From Shinella fusca (GTDB taxonomy: Bacteria; Pseudomonadota; Alphaproteobacteria; Rhizobiales; Rhizobiaceae), in NCBI RefSeq assembly GCF_014203155.1, contig NZ_JACHIK010000012.1, positions 62,001 to 126,000 of the forward strand: 64,000 bases of DNA, written 5' to 3'. The first letter of the stretch is position 1; every line of letters starts with the position of its first letter. A program made the translations under genes and the position numbers. The notes under the pieces are model-generated. The model was not told where the DNA came from. It saw only the letters and a list, made by a program, of their open reading frames with translations, and did no database searches. This document shows, piece after piece, positions 23,739-31,460 of the stretch.

Positions 23739-24934
23739 TGGGCGGCTCCCGTCGAAGCGAAGTTCTGCTTGACGACGCCGTCCTCGTCGATCGTCACGTC
23801 GACGGGCGTGACCGCGGCGCCGGCGGAAATCTTCTGGAAGCCGTCGACGATCAGCCGGTCGCCGTCCTTCAGCCCGTCGGTCACGATCCAGTCGTTGCCC
23901 TGGGTTCCCGCCGTTGCGAGCTTGCGCTCCTCCACCTTGCCGTCGGTAGAGACGACATAGGCGACCGCATCCCCCGCCCCGCTGCGCTGGACGGCGCGTT
24001 GCGGCACGAGGAAGGCGTTCGGCATGCTGCCAAGGTCGACGGAGGCCCTGACGAACATGCCGGGCAACAGTACCCGCTCGGGATTGGGGAAGGTGGCGCG
24101 CAGGGTGAAGGTGCCGGTGCTCTCGCTGACATTCACCGTCGCCAGCGAGATCGTGCCCCGCGGCCCGTATTCGGCGCCGTTCTCCAGCGTCAGCCTGACG
24201 CTCGGCGCACCCTGCTGGCCTTCGCGCCCGAGGCGGCCCGCCTCGACGTCCTCGCGGATTTTCAGGAGGTTCGCACTGGTGTCGACGAGGTCGACATTGA
24301 CCGGGTCGATCTGGCGGATCGTCGCCAGCGCATCCGTCTGGTTCTGCGTGACGAGCGAGCCGACGCTGACGCTCGCCGTGCCGATGATGCCGGAGATCGG
24401 CGCCTTGATCGTCGTGTTGTCGAGGTCGATCTTGGCGGTCTGCAGGCTGGCCCTGGCCGATTCCACATCCGCTTTCGCCTGCAGGAGCGTCGTGCGCGCT
24501 TCGTCCAGCGCCTGCTGGCTGACGGCGCTGGAGGATTGCAGCCGCTCGGAGCGGTCGAAGGCGGCCTCAGCGGATTGCTGCGAGGCCTCGGCGCGGGAGA
24601 GGGTGGCGCTCGCAGCCTCATAGGCCGCCCTGAACTTGTCGTCGTGCACCGTGAAGAGCACGTCGCCCGCCTTCACCGGGCGCCCCTCGCGGAAATCGAT
24701 GCTTTTGACGATACCGTCGACCTGCGGGCGGATCTCCGCCGTGGCGCGCGCCCCGACCCGGCCGGACAGCGCGGCGAACCGCGGCACGGACTGCGCCTTG
24801 AGAGCGATCACCCCCACCTCGATGGCCGGCGCCGCTCCGCCCGGCCCTTGCCCGCCGCCGTTCTGCTCCGAGCAGGAGACGAGGAAGAGGCCAGCGGCCA
24901 CAAGGCCGATCCGGATTGCCAAAGCGCGCATCAT
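23735..24934 (-). CDS. RND efflux periplasmic adaptor (AcrA/MexA type) lipoprotein
   Basis: A 399-residue membrane fusion protein with a lipoprotein signal (LFLVSC, lipid-bearing C21), a biotinyl-lipoyl-like domain (GIVKSIDFREGRPVKAGDVLF), an alpha-helical hairpin rich in Ala/Glu/Gln and a beta-barrel region. It links the RND pump to the outer-membrane channel. First gene of the leftward pump operon, divergent from the TetR regulator. Translation of the pump is coupled by an ATGA overlap. Confidence 0.92.
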   Translation of the reverse strand: MMRALAIRIGLVAAGLFLVSCSEQNGGGQGPGGAAPAIEVGVIALKAQSVPRFAALSGRVGARATAEIRPQVDGIVKSIDFREGRPVKAGDVLFTVHDDKFRAAYEAASATLSRAEASQQSAEAAFDRSERLQSSSAVSQQALDEARTTLLQAKADVESARASLQTAKIDLDNTTIKAPISGIIGTASVSVGSLVTQNQTDALATIRQIDPVNVDLVDTSANLLKIREDVEAGRLGREGQQGAPSVRLTLENGAEYGPRGTISLATVNVSESTGTFTLRATFPNPERVLLPGMFVRASVDLGSMPNAFLVPQRAVQRSGAGDAVAYVVSTDGKVEERKLATAGTQGNDWIVTDGLKDGDRLIVDGFQKISAGAAVTPVDVTIDEDGVVKQNFASTGAAQ

Positions 24935-24979
24935 GCACCTCTTGCCGGCGCGGGGCGATCATCTCGCCCGGTCGCCTTA

Positions 24980-25008
24980 TTTACAAAACCAATGAGTACC
25001 ATTAATGT
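24980..25008 (+). promoter_or_regulatory. Promoter and probable operator of tetR / efflux operon
   Basis: A TTTACA -35 box (24980-24985) and a TAATGT -10 box (25003-25008) are separated by 17 bp. An inverted AATG...CATT repeat (24991-25003) lies in the spacer, and the overlapping palindrome CATTAATG (25000-25007) covers the -10 box. Such a layout would let the TetR protein block its own promoter and the divergent pump promoter. Confidence 0.5.
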
Positions 25009-25052
25009 CGATCAGCCGAGAATGTCAATGCCGCCCGCACCGGAATGCTCCC

Positions 25053-25715
25053 ATGCCGAAACCCTCTTCCCCTCAGCCGCACACGCAGCGCAAGGCGCGC
25101 GGGCGCCCGAAGGTCGCCTCCGCCGATGAGCGCCGGGCCGGGATCGTCGAGGCGGCGCGCCGGCTGTTCCTTGCCGAGGGCTACGGCCGCACGACGATGA
25201 GCGAGGTCGCCGCCCATTGCCACGCCTCCAAGCGCACGCTCTACGAATTGTTCCCGTCCAAGACCGATCTTCTCGCCGCGGTGATCGAGCAGCACAGGAC
25301 CAGCATGCTCGCCCTGCCGGGCGACTACGAGGGGCTCGGCCTCTGCGAGGCGCTGGAGAGGATCTTCCAGGTCGATATCGACGAGGCGGCGGACGAGGAG
25401 CGTGCGGCCTTCCTCAGCCTCACCATCGTGGAGGCCGCCCAGTTCCCGGAGGTCGGCGAGATGATGCGCCGGCTGGGCGGGCAGCGCGCGCACGCCCTTC
25501 TGGCCGAATGGATGGAGGGGGAGAAAAAGGCCGGCCGCCTCTTCGTCGACGATACGGCGAGCGCGGCCCGGATCCTCATGGACATGATGTTCGGCGCGGT
25601 GGTGACGAAGACCGGCACCGCCGCCGAATGGCCCGGACTGGAGGCACGCAAGGACTATATGCGCCGCTGCATCCGCATCTTCGTCCACGGCACCGGAAGG
25701 CCCGATCAGACGTAG
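25053..25715 (+). CDS. TetR family regulator of the RND pump
   Basis: A 220-residue TetR protein: a basic N-terminal tail, then a helix-turn-helix (about residues 25-72; IVEAARRLFLAEGYGRTTMSE and the CHASKRTLYELFPSKTDL recognition region) and a C-terminal ligand and dimer domain. The divergent arrangement with the AcrAB-type operon and the palindrome in the shared promoter region argue for local repression. The start at 25053 (MPKPSSPQ) is preferred over 25005, which lies inside the -10 box. Confidence 0.85.
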   Translation: MPKPSSPQPHTQRKARGRPKVASADERRAGIVEAARRLFLAEGYGRTTMSEVAAHCHASKRTLYELFPSKTDLLAAVIEQHRTSMLALPGDYEGLGLCEALERIFQVDIDEAADEERAAFLSLTIVEAAQFPEVGEMMRRLGGQRAHALLAEWMEGEKKAGRLFVDDTASAARILMDMMFGAVVTKTGTAAEWPGLEARKDYMRRCIRIFVHGTGRPDQT

Positions 25716-26026
25716 ATCTCCCGGTCGCCGAAGGGATCGCCGTCCTCGAAATTGCGCGTGCCGATGCGCGAGGTGCTTTCGCTTTCGGATGCCTGCGGCG
25801 CCTTCTGCGCGGCGCTCGCCTCCTTGGCGGCCTTCGCCGCGGCGATCTCGGCCTTCAGGCTGGCGATGGCCTCCTGGATCTCGGCCTTCTTGTCCGCGCC
25901 CTCGGCCTCGGCCAGCTCGCTTTCCTTGCTGGCGAGCTTCGCTTCGAGCGCCGAAAGGCTGGACGTGCCGGAGGAGGAGGAAAGGGTGACGCTCGCCGCC
26001 GTCGTCGATGAAACCGCTGTGACCAT
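25706..26026 (-). CDS. Small Ser/Ala-rich coiled-coil protein, unknown
   Basis: A 106-residue protein with a Ser/Thr-rich N-terminus, a strongly predicted coiled coil (LEAKLASKESELAEAEGADK onwards, about residues 26-66) and a short acidic C-terminus (NFEDGDPFGDREIYV). The pattern resembles FlxA-like small proteins, but this is only a resemblance. Its end overlaps the convergent tetR by 10 bp. No cysteine, signal peptide or membrane segment is evident. Confidence 0.6.
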   Translation of the reverse strand: MVTAVSSTTAASVTLSSSSGTSSLSALEAKLASKESELAEAEGADKKAEIQEAIASLKAEIAAAKAAKEASAAQKAPQASESESTSRIGTRNFEDGDPFGDREIYV

Positions 26027-26156
26027 GCCGATACCGCTCCGTCGTTTCGTTGCGGAAGATTTGGCACGGAGAAATTGAGGTAATCTCAGCGGCGATTTCG
26101 TACCGCCTCCGCAGTTCGGCGACGCCGGGCCGATAGCCCGACGCCCGTCGTTCCGT

Positions 26157-27260
26157 TCAGGCGCCGGTAACGGCGCGCACCCAGCCCTGCGGATCGGGGC
26201 GCTGGCCGCGCTGGATGCCGACGAGCGCTTCGCGCATCCGCGTCGTGACGGGCCCGGTGGCACCGTCGCCGATCGCAAATTCCCCATCGGCGAACTTCAC
26301 CGTGCCGATGCCGGCGACGACCGCCGCCGTGCCGCAGGCAAAGGCTTCCCTGAGGCGGCCCGATGCCACGTCGGCCTTCCACTGGTCGAAGGAATAGCGC
26401 TCCTCCCGGACCGTCAGGCCCTGGTCGCGGGCAAGGGCGATCAGCGACTTGCGGGTAACGCCGGGAAGGATGGTGCCGCCGAGCGGCGGGGTGAGGAGCG
26501 AGCCGTCCTCCATCACGAAGAAGATGTTCATGCCGCCGAGTTCCTCCACCCAGCGATGTTCCGCGGCGTCGAGGAAGACGACCTGATCGCAGCCCTGTGC
26601 GGAGGCTTCGGCCTGCGCGACGAGGCTTGCCGCATAGTTGCCGCCGCATTTCGCGACGCCCGTGCCGCCGAGGGCCGCGCGGGTGTAGTTCTGCGAGACC
26701 CAGATCTTCACGGCCTTCGCGCCGCCCTTGAAATAGGGACCGACCGGCGAAGCGATCACGCAGAAGATATATTCACGCGAGGGGCGCACGCCGAGGAAGG
26801 TTTCGCTGGCGAACATGAAGGGCCGCAGATAGAGGCTCCCCTCGCCCTGCGGGATCCATTTGGCGTCGATGCGAACGAGCTCCTCGACGGCGGCGAGGAA
26901 ATCCGCCTCCGGCAGTTCCGGCATCGCCATGCGGCGCGCCGATTCGTTGAAGCGCCGGGCGTTCTCCTCGGGGCGGAAGAGCACCGTGCGGCCGTCCTCG
27001 GTGCGGTAGGCCTTCATCCCCTCGAAAATCTCCTGCGCATAGTGCAGGACGCTCGATGCGGGATCGAGCGCGAAGGGGCCGCGCGCAACGATCTCCGCGC
27101 CATGCCAGCCCTTGTCCGCGTGCCAGCGGATCACCGCCATATGGTCGGAAAACAGCGTGCCGAAACCGAGATTTCCAAAAGCCGCCTGCCGCTCCGCCTC
27201 GGGCATGGGGTTGGCATTCGTCTTCACGGCGAAGGAGAGGCGCGAACTATCAGCGTTCAT
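26157..27260 (-). CDS. ilvE: Branched-chain amino acid aminotransferase
   Basis: A 367-residue fold-type IV PLP enzyme of the longer BCAT group. The active-site lysine lies in GGTGVAKCGGNYAAS, and HYAQEIFEGMKAYR, EELGGMNIFFV and GTILPGVTRKS are typical family segments. It interconverts Leu/Ile/Val and their 2-oxo acids. The start at 27260 (MNADSSRLSF) is preferred over 27323. The gene stands alone, with non-coding sequence of about 130 bp and 230 bp on either side. Confidence 0.93.
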   Translation of the reverse strand: MNADSSRLSFAVKTNANPMPEAERQAAFGNLGFGTLFSDHMAVIRWHADKGWHGAEIVARGPFALDPASSVLHYAQEIFEGMKAYRTEDGRTVLFRPEENARRFNESARRMAMPELPEADFLAAVEELVRIDAKWIPQGEGSLYLRPFMFASETFLGVRPSREYIFCVIASPVGPYFKGGAKAVKIWVSQNYTRAALGGTGVAKCGGNYAASLVAQAEASAQGCDQVVFLDAAEHRWVEELGGMNIFFVMEDGSLLTPPLGGTILPGVTRKSLIALARDQGLTVREERYSFDQWKADVASGRLREAFACGTAAVVAGIGTVKFADGEFAIGDGATGPVTTRMREALVGIQRGQRPDPQGWVRAVTGA

Positions 27261-27494
27261 GGATATTTCTTTCAGTTCGTATCGAGAAAGGCCGACTGTG
27301 CCGCGTCCTTCGCCGTTCTTCAAGCGTTGCAGTCACGTCCATCGGCGAACCCTGCCGGAGAACATCGTCGGCCCATGACTGCCATACACCTGGAATAGCC
27401 CGTAACGACGGCCCCTCCCCGTAACCCGAAGGCCCGCGCCGGACAAGGGGAAATGCCGTCGAACGGCGGCCACGGCCGGCGGATTTCCGACCCG

Positions 27495-27722
27495 CTACAT
27501 CGTGTAGCCGGGCGCCTTGACGAGTTGCACGCTGCCGCCCGCAATGTCCTTGTCGTAGACCGCTTCCTTCCAGCGCTCCTGCGGCACGTCCTCGAACGCG
27601 ACGGAGATCGAGGAATCCGACGATCCGAAGATATCGATGACCGACCGGGCCACCGCCTCGGCCAGCCTTGCTTTCTGCTCGTCCGTCCTGCCCGGAAAAG
27701 CCTTGACGATGATATGAGGCAA
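27495..27722 (-). CDS. 4-oxalocrotonate tautomerase family protein
   Basis: A 75-residue protein that begins MPHIIVKAFPGRTDEQK. After Met removal this leaves the N-terminal proline that is the catalytic base in the family. The start is a TTG (27722) with AAGGAG six bases upstream. It lies downstream of the GntR gene on the same strand (126 bp gap) and may be co-transcribed with it. The substrate is unknown. Confidence 0.8.
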   Translation of the reverse strand: MPHIIVKAFPGRTDEQKARLAEAVARSVIDIFGSSDSSISVAFEDVPQERWKEAVYDKDIAGGSVQLVKAPGYTM

Positions 27723-27848
27723 TCGTTTCTCCTTCCGCCATGCCGCCCTTCGGCATTGCCGGAGTATAGGCCGGTTCGGCGCCCCTTGCGAGATGCCGCG
27801 CGCCGGCAGGTCCGACCTCGGCAGCCGTTCCTTGCCTCGCGCCGCCCG

Positions 27849-28550
27849 CTAGATCGCGCCGCGCACCCGCTCCCAGGCGTTCGTCAGGTGGCGGCCGAGA
27901 ACGGCCGCGAGCCTTTGCTGGTCGCGCGCTTCGAGCGCTTCGATCATCTCTTCGTGCTCGGCAACGGCCGCCGCCCACTTTTCCGGCCCCTCGTGGCCGA
28001 TGAAGCGGATTCGCTTGAGGCGTGTCTGCAGCATCGCATGGATTTCCGCGAGCGGCGCATTGCCCGACAGCGCGACGATCGCCGTGTGGATGTTCTGGTT
28101 GAGCTTGTAATATTCCAGACGGTCGCCCGCCTTGTAGTGCTGCACCATGCGGTCGTGCAGGCCGCGGATTTCGGCAATGCCCTCCTCGCTCGCAATCGCG
28201 CAGGCGAGCTTCGCGGCAAGCTCCTCCAGCGTGCCGAGAACCAGCAGCATGTCCTGCACGTCCTTGGCGCCGAAGCGCTTCACGACGGCGCCGCGGCTCG
28301 GCACCAGCTCGACGAGGCCTTCGCTCGCCAGATATTTGATGGCCTCGCGCAAGGGGGTGCGCGAGACGCCGAGCATCTGGCCGAGCTGGCCTTCGTTGAG
28401 GCGCGTTCCCGGCGACAGGTGCCCCTCGATGATCATGTCGCGCAGGCGGTTGACGAGCGTGTCGTGCAACGCCGTTCGACGGATCGGTCCCGGCAGAGCG
28501 CTTTCCGGCCGCTCCAAGCTTCTGCTCTCATCCATGGTCTTGATCTGCAT
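27849..28550 (-). CDS. GntR family (FCD) regulator of the divergent pdxA-like/tct operon
   Basis: A 233-residue FadR-type GntR regulator with a winged helix (LNEGQLGQMLGVSRTPLREAI) and an FCD domain. It is divergent from the catabolic operon starting at 28719. Two almost identical TGCATACAGAAT(A/G)CA elements lie in the 168-bp gap and bracket a strong promoter, which makes this protein the probable repressor. An AAGGAAG precedes the ATG at 28550; a start at 28535 is also possible. Confidence 0.87.
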   Translation of the reverse strand: MQIKTMDESRSLERPESALPGPIRRTALHDTLVNRLRDMIIEGHLSPGTRLNEGQLGQMLGVSRTPLREAIKYLASEGLVELVPSRGAVVKRFGAKDVQDMLLVLGTLEELAAKLACAIASEEGIAEIRGLHDRMVQHYKAGDRLEYYKLNQNIHTAIVALSGNAPLAEIHAMLQTRLKRIRFIGHEGPEKWAAAVAEHEEMIEALEARDQQRLAAVLGRHLTNAWERVRGAI

Positions 28551-28636
28551 CTTCCTTTTCGGCGCACGGCATCGGCCGTCGCCAGCGATTTGGCCAAAGC
28601 ATGAATAGGCCGGGCGGCGACGTCAACGGAAAATGC

Positions 28637-28651
28637 TGCATACAGAATACA
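28637..28651. promoter_or_regulatory. GntR operator O1
   Basis: TGCATACAGAATACA, 14 of 15 identical to O2 and exactly 52 bp (about five helical turns) upstream of it, ends six bases before the -35 box. Confidence 0.65.
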
Positions 28652-28657
28652 AAAGAC

Positions 28658-28686
28658 TTGATACAGTTTTCCGGATGCCTTATAAA
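28658..28686 (+). promoter_or_regulatory. Sigma-70-type promoter of the pdxA-like/tct operon
   Basis: TTGATA (-35, 28658-28663), a 17-bp spacer and TATAAA (-10, 28681-28686) give the closest match to the housekeeping consensus seen in the window. The predicted start point, around 28693, falls inside operator O2. Confidence 0.7.
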
Positions 28687-28687
28687 C

Positions 28688-28704
28688 CTGCATACAGAAT
28701 GCAG
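28688..28704. promoter_or_regulatory. GntR operator O2
   Basis: CTGCATACAGAATGCAG has perfect 6-bp arms (CTGCAT / ATGCAG) around a 5-bp centre. It lies two bases downstream of the -10 box and directly before AGGAGG, so bound repressor would cover the start of transcription. Confidence 0.7.
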
Positions 28705-28718
28705 AGGAGGAGTTTTCC

Positions 28719-29753
28719 ATGACCGAGAGTGCCAAGAGCGCCCGTCCCGTCATCGCGCTCGCCATGGGCGACCCGGCCGGCATCAGCCCCGAACTGACCG
28801 CGCGCATCATCGCGCTCGACGACGTCAAGGCCGCCGCGCATCTCGTGGTGATCGGCGACCGCCGCATTCTCGACGAAGGCGCGAAGGCCGCCGGCCTCAC
28901 GCTGGACCTGGAGCCGGCCACGCTCGAGACGTTCCAGCAGGCAAGCGGCGAGCGCCACGTCTTCATCGACCTCGGCCATCTCGACCCGGCGGATGTCACG
29001 CGCGGCGAGGCGACCCTTGCCGGCGGCACTTTCGCCACGACCAATTTCCGCACCGCCCTTCAGCTTGCCGACGAGGGCAAGGCCCAGGCGGTCTGCTTCA
29101 CGCCCTTCAACAAGAAGGCGATGCGCTATGCCTATCCCGGCTATGACGACGAGATCCGCTTCGTCGCCGACGTCATCGGCTTTTCCGGCAAGGTCCGCGA
29201 GTTCAACGTGCTGGAGAAGGTCTGGAATGCGCGGGTCACCTCGCACATCCCGCTGAAGGACGTGGCGGCGGCCCTTTCGGTCGAGGCGATCCTTGCCGAG
29301 ATCGAGCTGACGGCGACCTGCCTTCGCAATGCCGGCTACGACGACCCGAAGATCGCGGTCGCCGGCCTCAACCCGCATGCCGGCGACGGCGGTTCCTTCG
29401 GCATGGAGGAGATCGACATCATCGAGCCGGCCGTCGCGGCGGCGAAGGCGCGCGGCTTCAACGTCGAGGGCCCCTTCCCGGCCGACACCGTCTTCCTGCG
29501 CGCGCTGAAGGACGGCTTCCAGGCGGTCATGACCATGTATCACGACCAGGGCCAGATCGCGATGAAGCTCATGGGCTTCGACAAGGGCGTCACCATGATG
29601 GGCGGCCTGCCCTTCCCGCTCTGCACGCCGGCCCACGGCACGGCCTACGACATTGCCGGCAAGGGCATCGCCGATGTCGGCGCCAGCCGCGAGGCGCTGC
29701 TGCTCGCCGCCCGCATGGCGAAAAAGGCAGCCGCGCTCTCGACGGCGGCCTGA
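28719..29753 (+). CDS. PdxA/PdxA2-like 4-phospho-hydroxyacid dehydrogenase
   Basis: A 344-residue NAD-dependent dehydrogenase of the PdxA family with GDPAGISPELT near the N-terminus. The three expected metal-ligand histidines are present: VTSHIPLKD, LNPHAGDGG and YHDQGQ. The segment that reads GHTE in classical PdxA (4-hydroxythreonine-4-phosphate) is replaced here by YDDE, so vitamin B6 synthesis is unlikely. PdxA2-type enzymes oxidise 4-phospho-threonate or erythronate, and TphB-type ones oxidise a dihydrodiol. First gene of an operon with a carboxylate transporter, an isomerase and a kinase, so an acid-sugar phosphate substrate is the best inference. A strong AGGAGG lies eight bases upstream. 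Confidence 0.82.
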   Translation: MTESAKSARPVIALAMGDPAGISPELTARIIALDDVKAAAHLVVIGDRRILDEGAKAAGLTLDLEPATLETFQQASGERHVFIDLGHLDPADVTRGEATLAGGTFATTNFRTALQLADEGKAQAVCFTPFNKKAMRYAYPGYDDEIRFVADVIGFSGKVREFNVLEKVWNARVTSHIPLKDVAAALSVEAILAEIELTATCLRNAGYDDPKIAVAGLNPHAGDGGSFGMEEIDIIEPAVAAAKARGFNVEGPFPADTVFLRALKDGFQAVMTMYHDQGQIAMKLMGFDKGVTMMGGLPFPLCTPAHGTAYDIAGKGIADVGASREALLLAARMAKKAAALSTAA

Positions 29754-29822
29754 CCGGCCAAGATTTCAGCTATACCGGCATGGAGGAGGTTCGTGCCGGG
29801 ATCATCCCAACGGAGGAGCAAG

Positions 29823-30815
29823 ATGAAGAAGTCCCTTACCATCGCCTGCATCGCAGCGGCCGCGGCGAGCGTCGCCATGCCCGCCTTTGCCTTCGAGCCG
29901 GACCGTCCGGTCGAATTCGTCGTCACTGCCGGCCCCGGCGGCGGCACGGATATCTTCGCCCGCACCATCCAGGCGATCATCACCAAGTACGAGCTGATGA
30001 AGGCGCCGATCGTCGTGGTCAACAAGGGCAGCGCCGGCGGTGCGGAAGGCTTCGTCTATGCCGCGACCGCCAAGGGCGACGCCTACAAGCTGACCTTCGG
30101 CACGAACAATGCCTATCTCCTGCCGATCCGCGCCAAGGTGCCCTATACCGAGGCGGACCTCACGCCGGTGGCCGCCCTTGCCTCCGACGAGTTCGTGCTC
30201 TGGGTCAACGGCAAGTCGGACATCAAGACGGCCGCCGACTTCATCGCCAAGGCGAAGGCCGCCCCGGGCGAGCTGAAGGTCGCCGGCAGCCAGTCCAAGG
30301 ACGTCGACCAGATCCTCACCTCGATGATCAACGACGCGACGGGCGCCGATATCGGCTACGTTCCGTTCAAGAGCGGCGGCGAAGCGGCCGTGCAGCTTGC
30401 CGGCGACCACGTCGCCGCCAACGTGAACAATCCGAGCGAGAACCTCGGCCAGTGGCAGGCCGGCATGGTCAAGCCGGTCTGCGTCTTCAAGTCGGAACGG
30501 CTGAAGAGCGAGACGAAGGTTGCCGGCAACGAGGGCTGGAGCGATATCCCGACCTGCAAGGAATCCGGCATCGCCATCGACAACTACGCCATGCCGCGCA
30601 CCGTCTGGATGGCCGCGGGCGTCGACCCGGATGCCGTCGCCTTCTACACGGACGTGCTGAAGAAGGTCTCCGAGACGCCGGAATGGCAGAAATACCTCGC
30701 CGACACCTCGCAGTCCGGCACCTATATGAGCGGCGCGGAATTCTCCGACTTCATCAAGAAGGACGAGACGGCCGTTTCCGCCGTGCTCAAGCGTGAAGGC
30801 TGGCTCGCCAACTGA
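29823..30815 (+). CDS. tctC: TctC-type solute-binding protein (tripartite tricarboxylate transporter)
   Basis: A 330-residue periplasmic binding protein of the Bug/TctC family with a signal peptide cleaved near AFAFEP (about residue 23). The typical ligand loops are seen: TAGPGGGTDIFAR, and the NAYLL region. It captures a carboxylate for the TctAB permease encoded next. The start at 29823 follows GGAGG; upstream in-frame codons from 29793 are not needed. Two hairpins separate it from tctB, as often seen after highly expressed binding-protein genes. Confidence 0.9.
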   Translation: MKKSLTIACIAAAAASVAMPAFAFEPDRPVEFVVTAGPGGGTDIFARTIQAIITKYELMKAPIVVVNKGSAGGAEGFVYAATAKGDAYKLTFGTNNAYLLPIRAKVPYTEADLTPVAALASDEFVLWVNGKSDIKTAADFIAKAKAAPGELKVAGSQSKDVDQILTSMINDATGADIGYVPFKSGGEAAVQLAGDHVAANVNNPSENLGQWQAGMVKPVCVFKSERLKSETKVAGNEGWSDIPTCKESGIAIDNYAMPRTVWMAAGVDPDAVAFYTDVLKKVSETPEWQKYLADTSQSGTYMSGAEFSDFIKKDETAVSAVLKREGWLAN

Positions 30816-30881
30816 GCCCCGCTTTCATCCCGCCTCGTTCCGGGCGCAAGTCTGCCGCACACCTGTTGTGGCAGGCTCCAT

Positions 30882-30905
30882 GCGGGTGCCGCCTTCGGCG
30901 CCCGC
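30882..30905 (+). terminator. Intercistronic hairpin between tctC and tctB
   Basis: GCGGGTGCCG (30882-30891) pairs with CGGCGCCCGC (30896-30905), one G-U wobble, CCTT loop, followed by CTCTTT. A weaker hairpin lies just upstream at 30852-30874. The pair may stabilise tctC mRNA or partly terminate before tctBA. Confidence 0.5.
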
Positions 30906-30928
30906 CTCTTTCGGAAAGGGTTTGATCC

Positions 30929-31429
30929 ATGAGTGAGAACAGCGTGAACGGGCTTTCCCGCTTCGCCATGGAGGCGGCGGTCGCGCTCCTGACGGGCGCC
31001 TTCGGCATCGCCGTCGCCTATGGCTCGATCGAGGCCGATGCCGGCTGGACCGACATGGGGCCGGGTGCCGGCTACTTCCCCTTCTATATCGGCCTGCTGA
31101 TCACCTTCGGCAGCGCGGCGAACCTCGTCTATGCCTTCGTCAAGCACCGCGGCACGGGCGAGATCTTCGTCGACATGGCGCGCTTCAAGGTGGTGCTCGG
31201 CTTCCTGCTGCCGCTCGTCGCCTTCGCCGCGGTCTCCACCGTCCTCGGCCTTTACGTCGGCACGACGCTCTATATCGCCGGCACGATGATCTTCCAGAGC
31301 AAGTACAAGTGGTGGGCCGGCCTTGCGACGGGCATCGGCGTTGCCCTCTTCTTCTTCGTCATTTTCGAGATCGGCTTCAAGGTTCCGCTCCTGAAGGGCC
31401 CGGTCGAGGCGTTCTTCGGGATCTACTGA
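30929..31429 (+). CDS. tctB: TctB-type small membrane subunit
   Basis: A 166-residue protein with four hydrophobic helices and the DMGPGAGYFPFYIGLL motif characteristic of TctB. It forms the membrane complex with TctA. It lies between tctC and tctA; a GGAAAGGG region provides the ribosome binding site. Confidence 0.88.
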   Translation: MSENSVNGLSRFAMEAAVALLTGAFGIAVAYGSIEADAGWTDMGPGAGYFPFYIGLLITFGSAANLVYAFVKHRGTGEIFVDMARFKVVLGFLLPLVAFAAVSTVLGLYVGTTLYIAGTMIFQSKYKWWAGLATGIGVALFFFVIFEIGFKVPLLKGPVEAFFGIY

Positions 31430-31460
31430 TCCGGTCGGCGCCTGTCTTCGGAGGAAAGAC

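Noticed and set aside
21765-23960. Long plus-strand frame across the RND pump
   Set aside because: Antisense shadow of the pump gene, with a His/Arg/Asp-rich product and no ribosome site.
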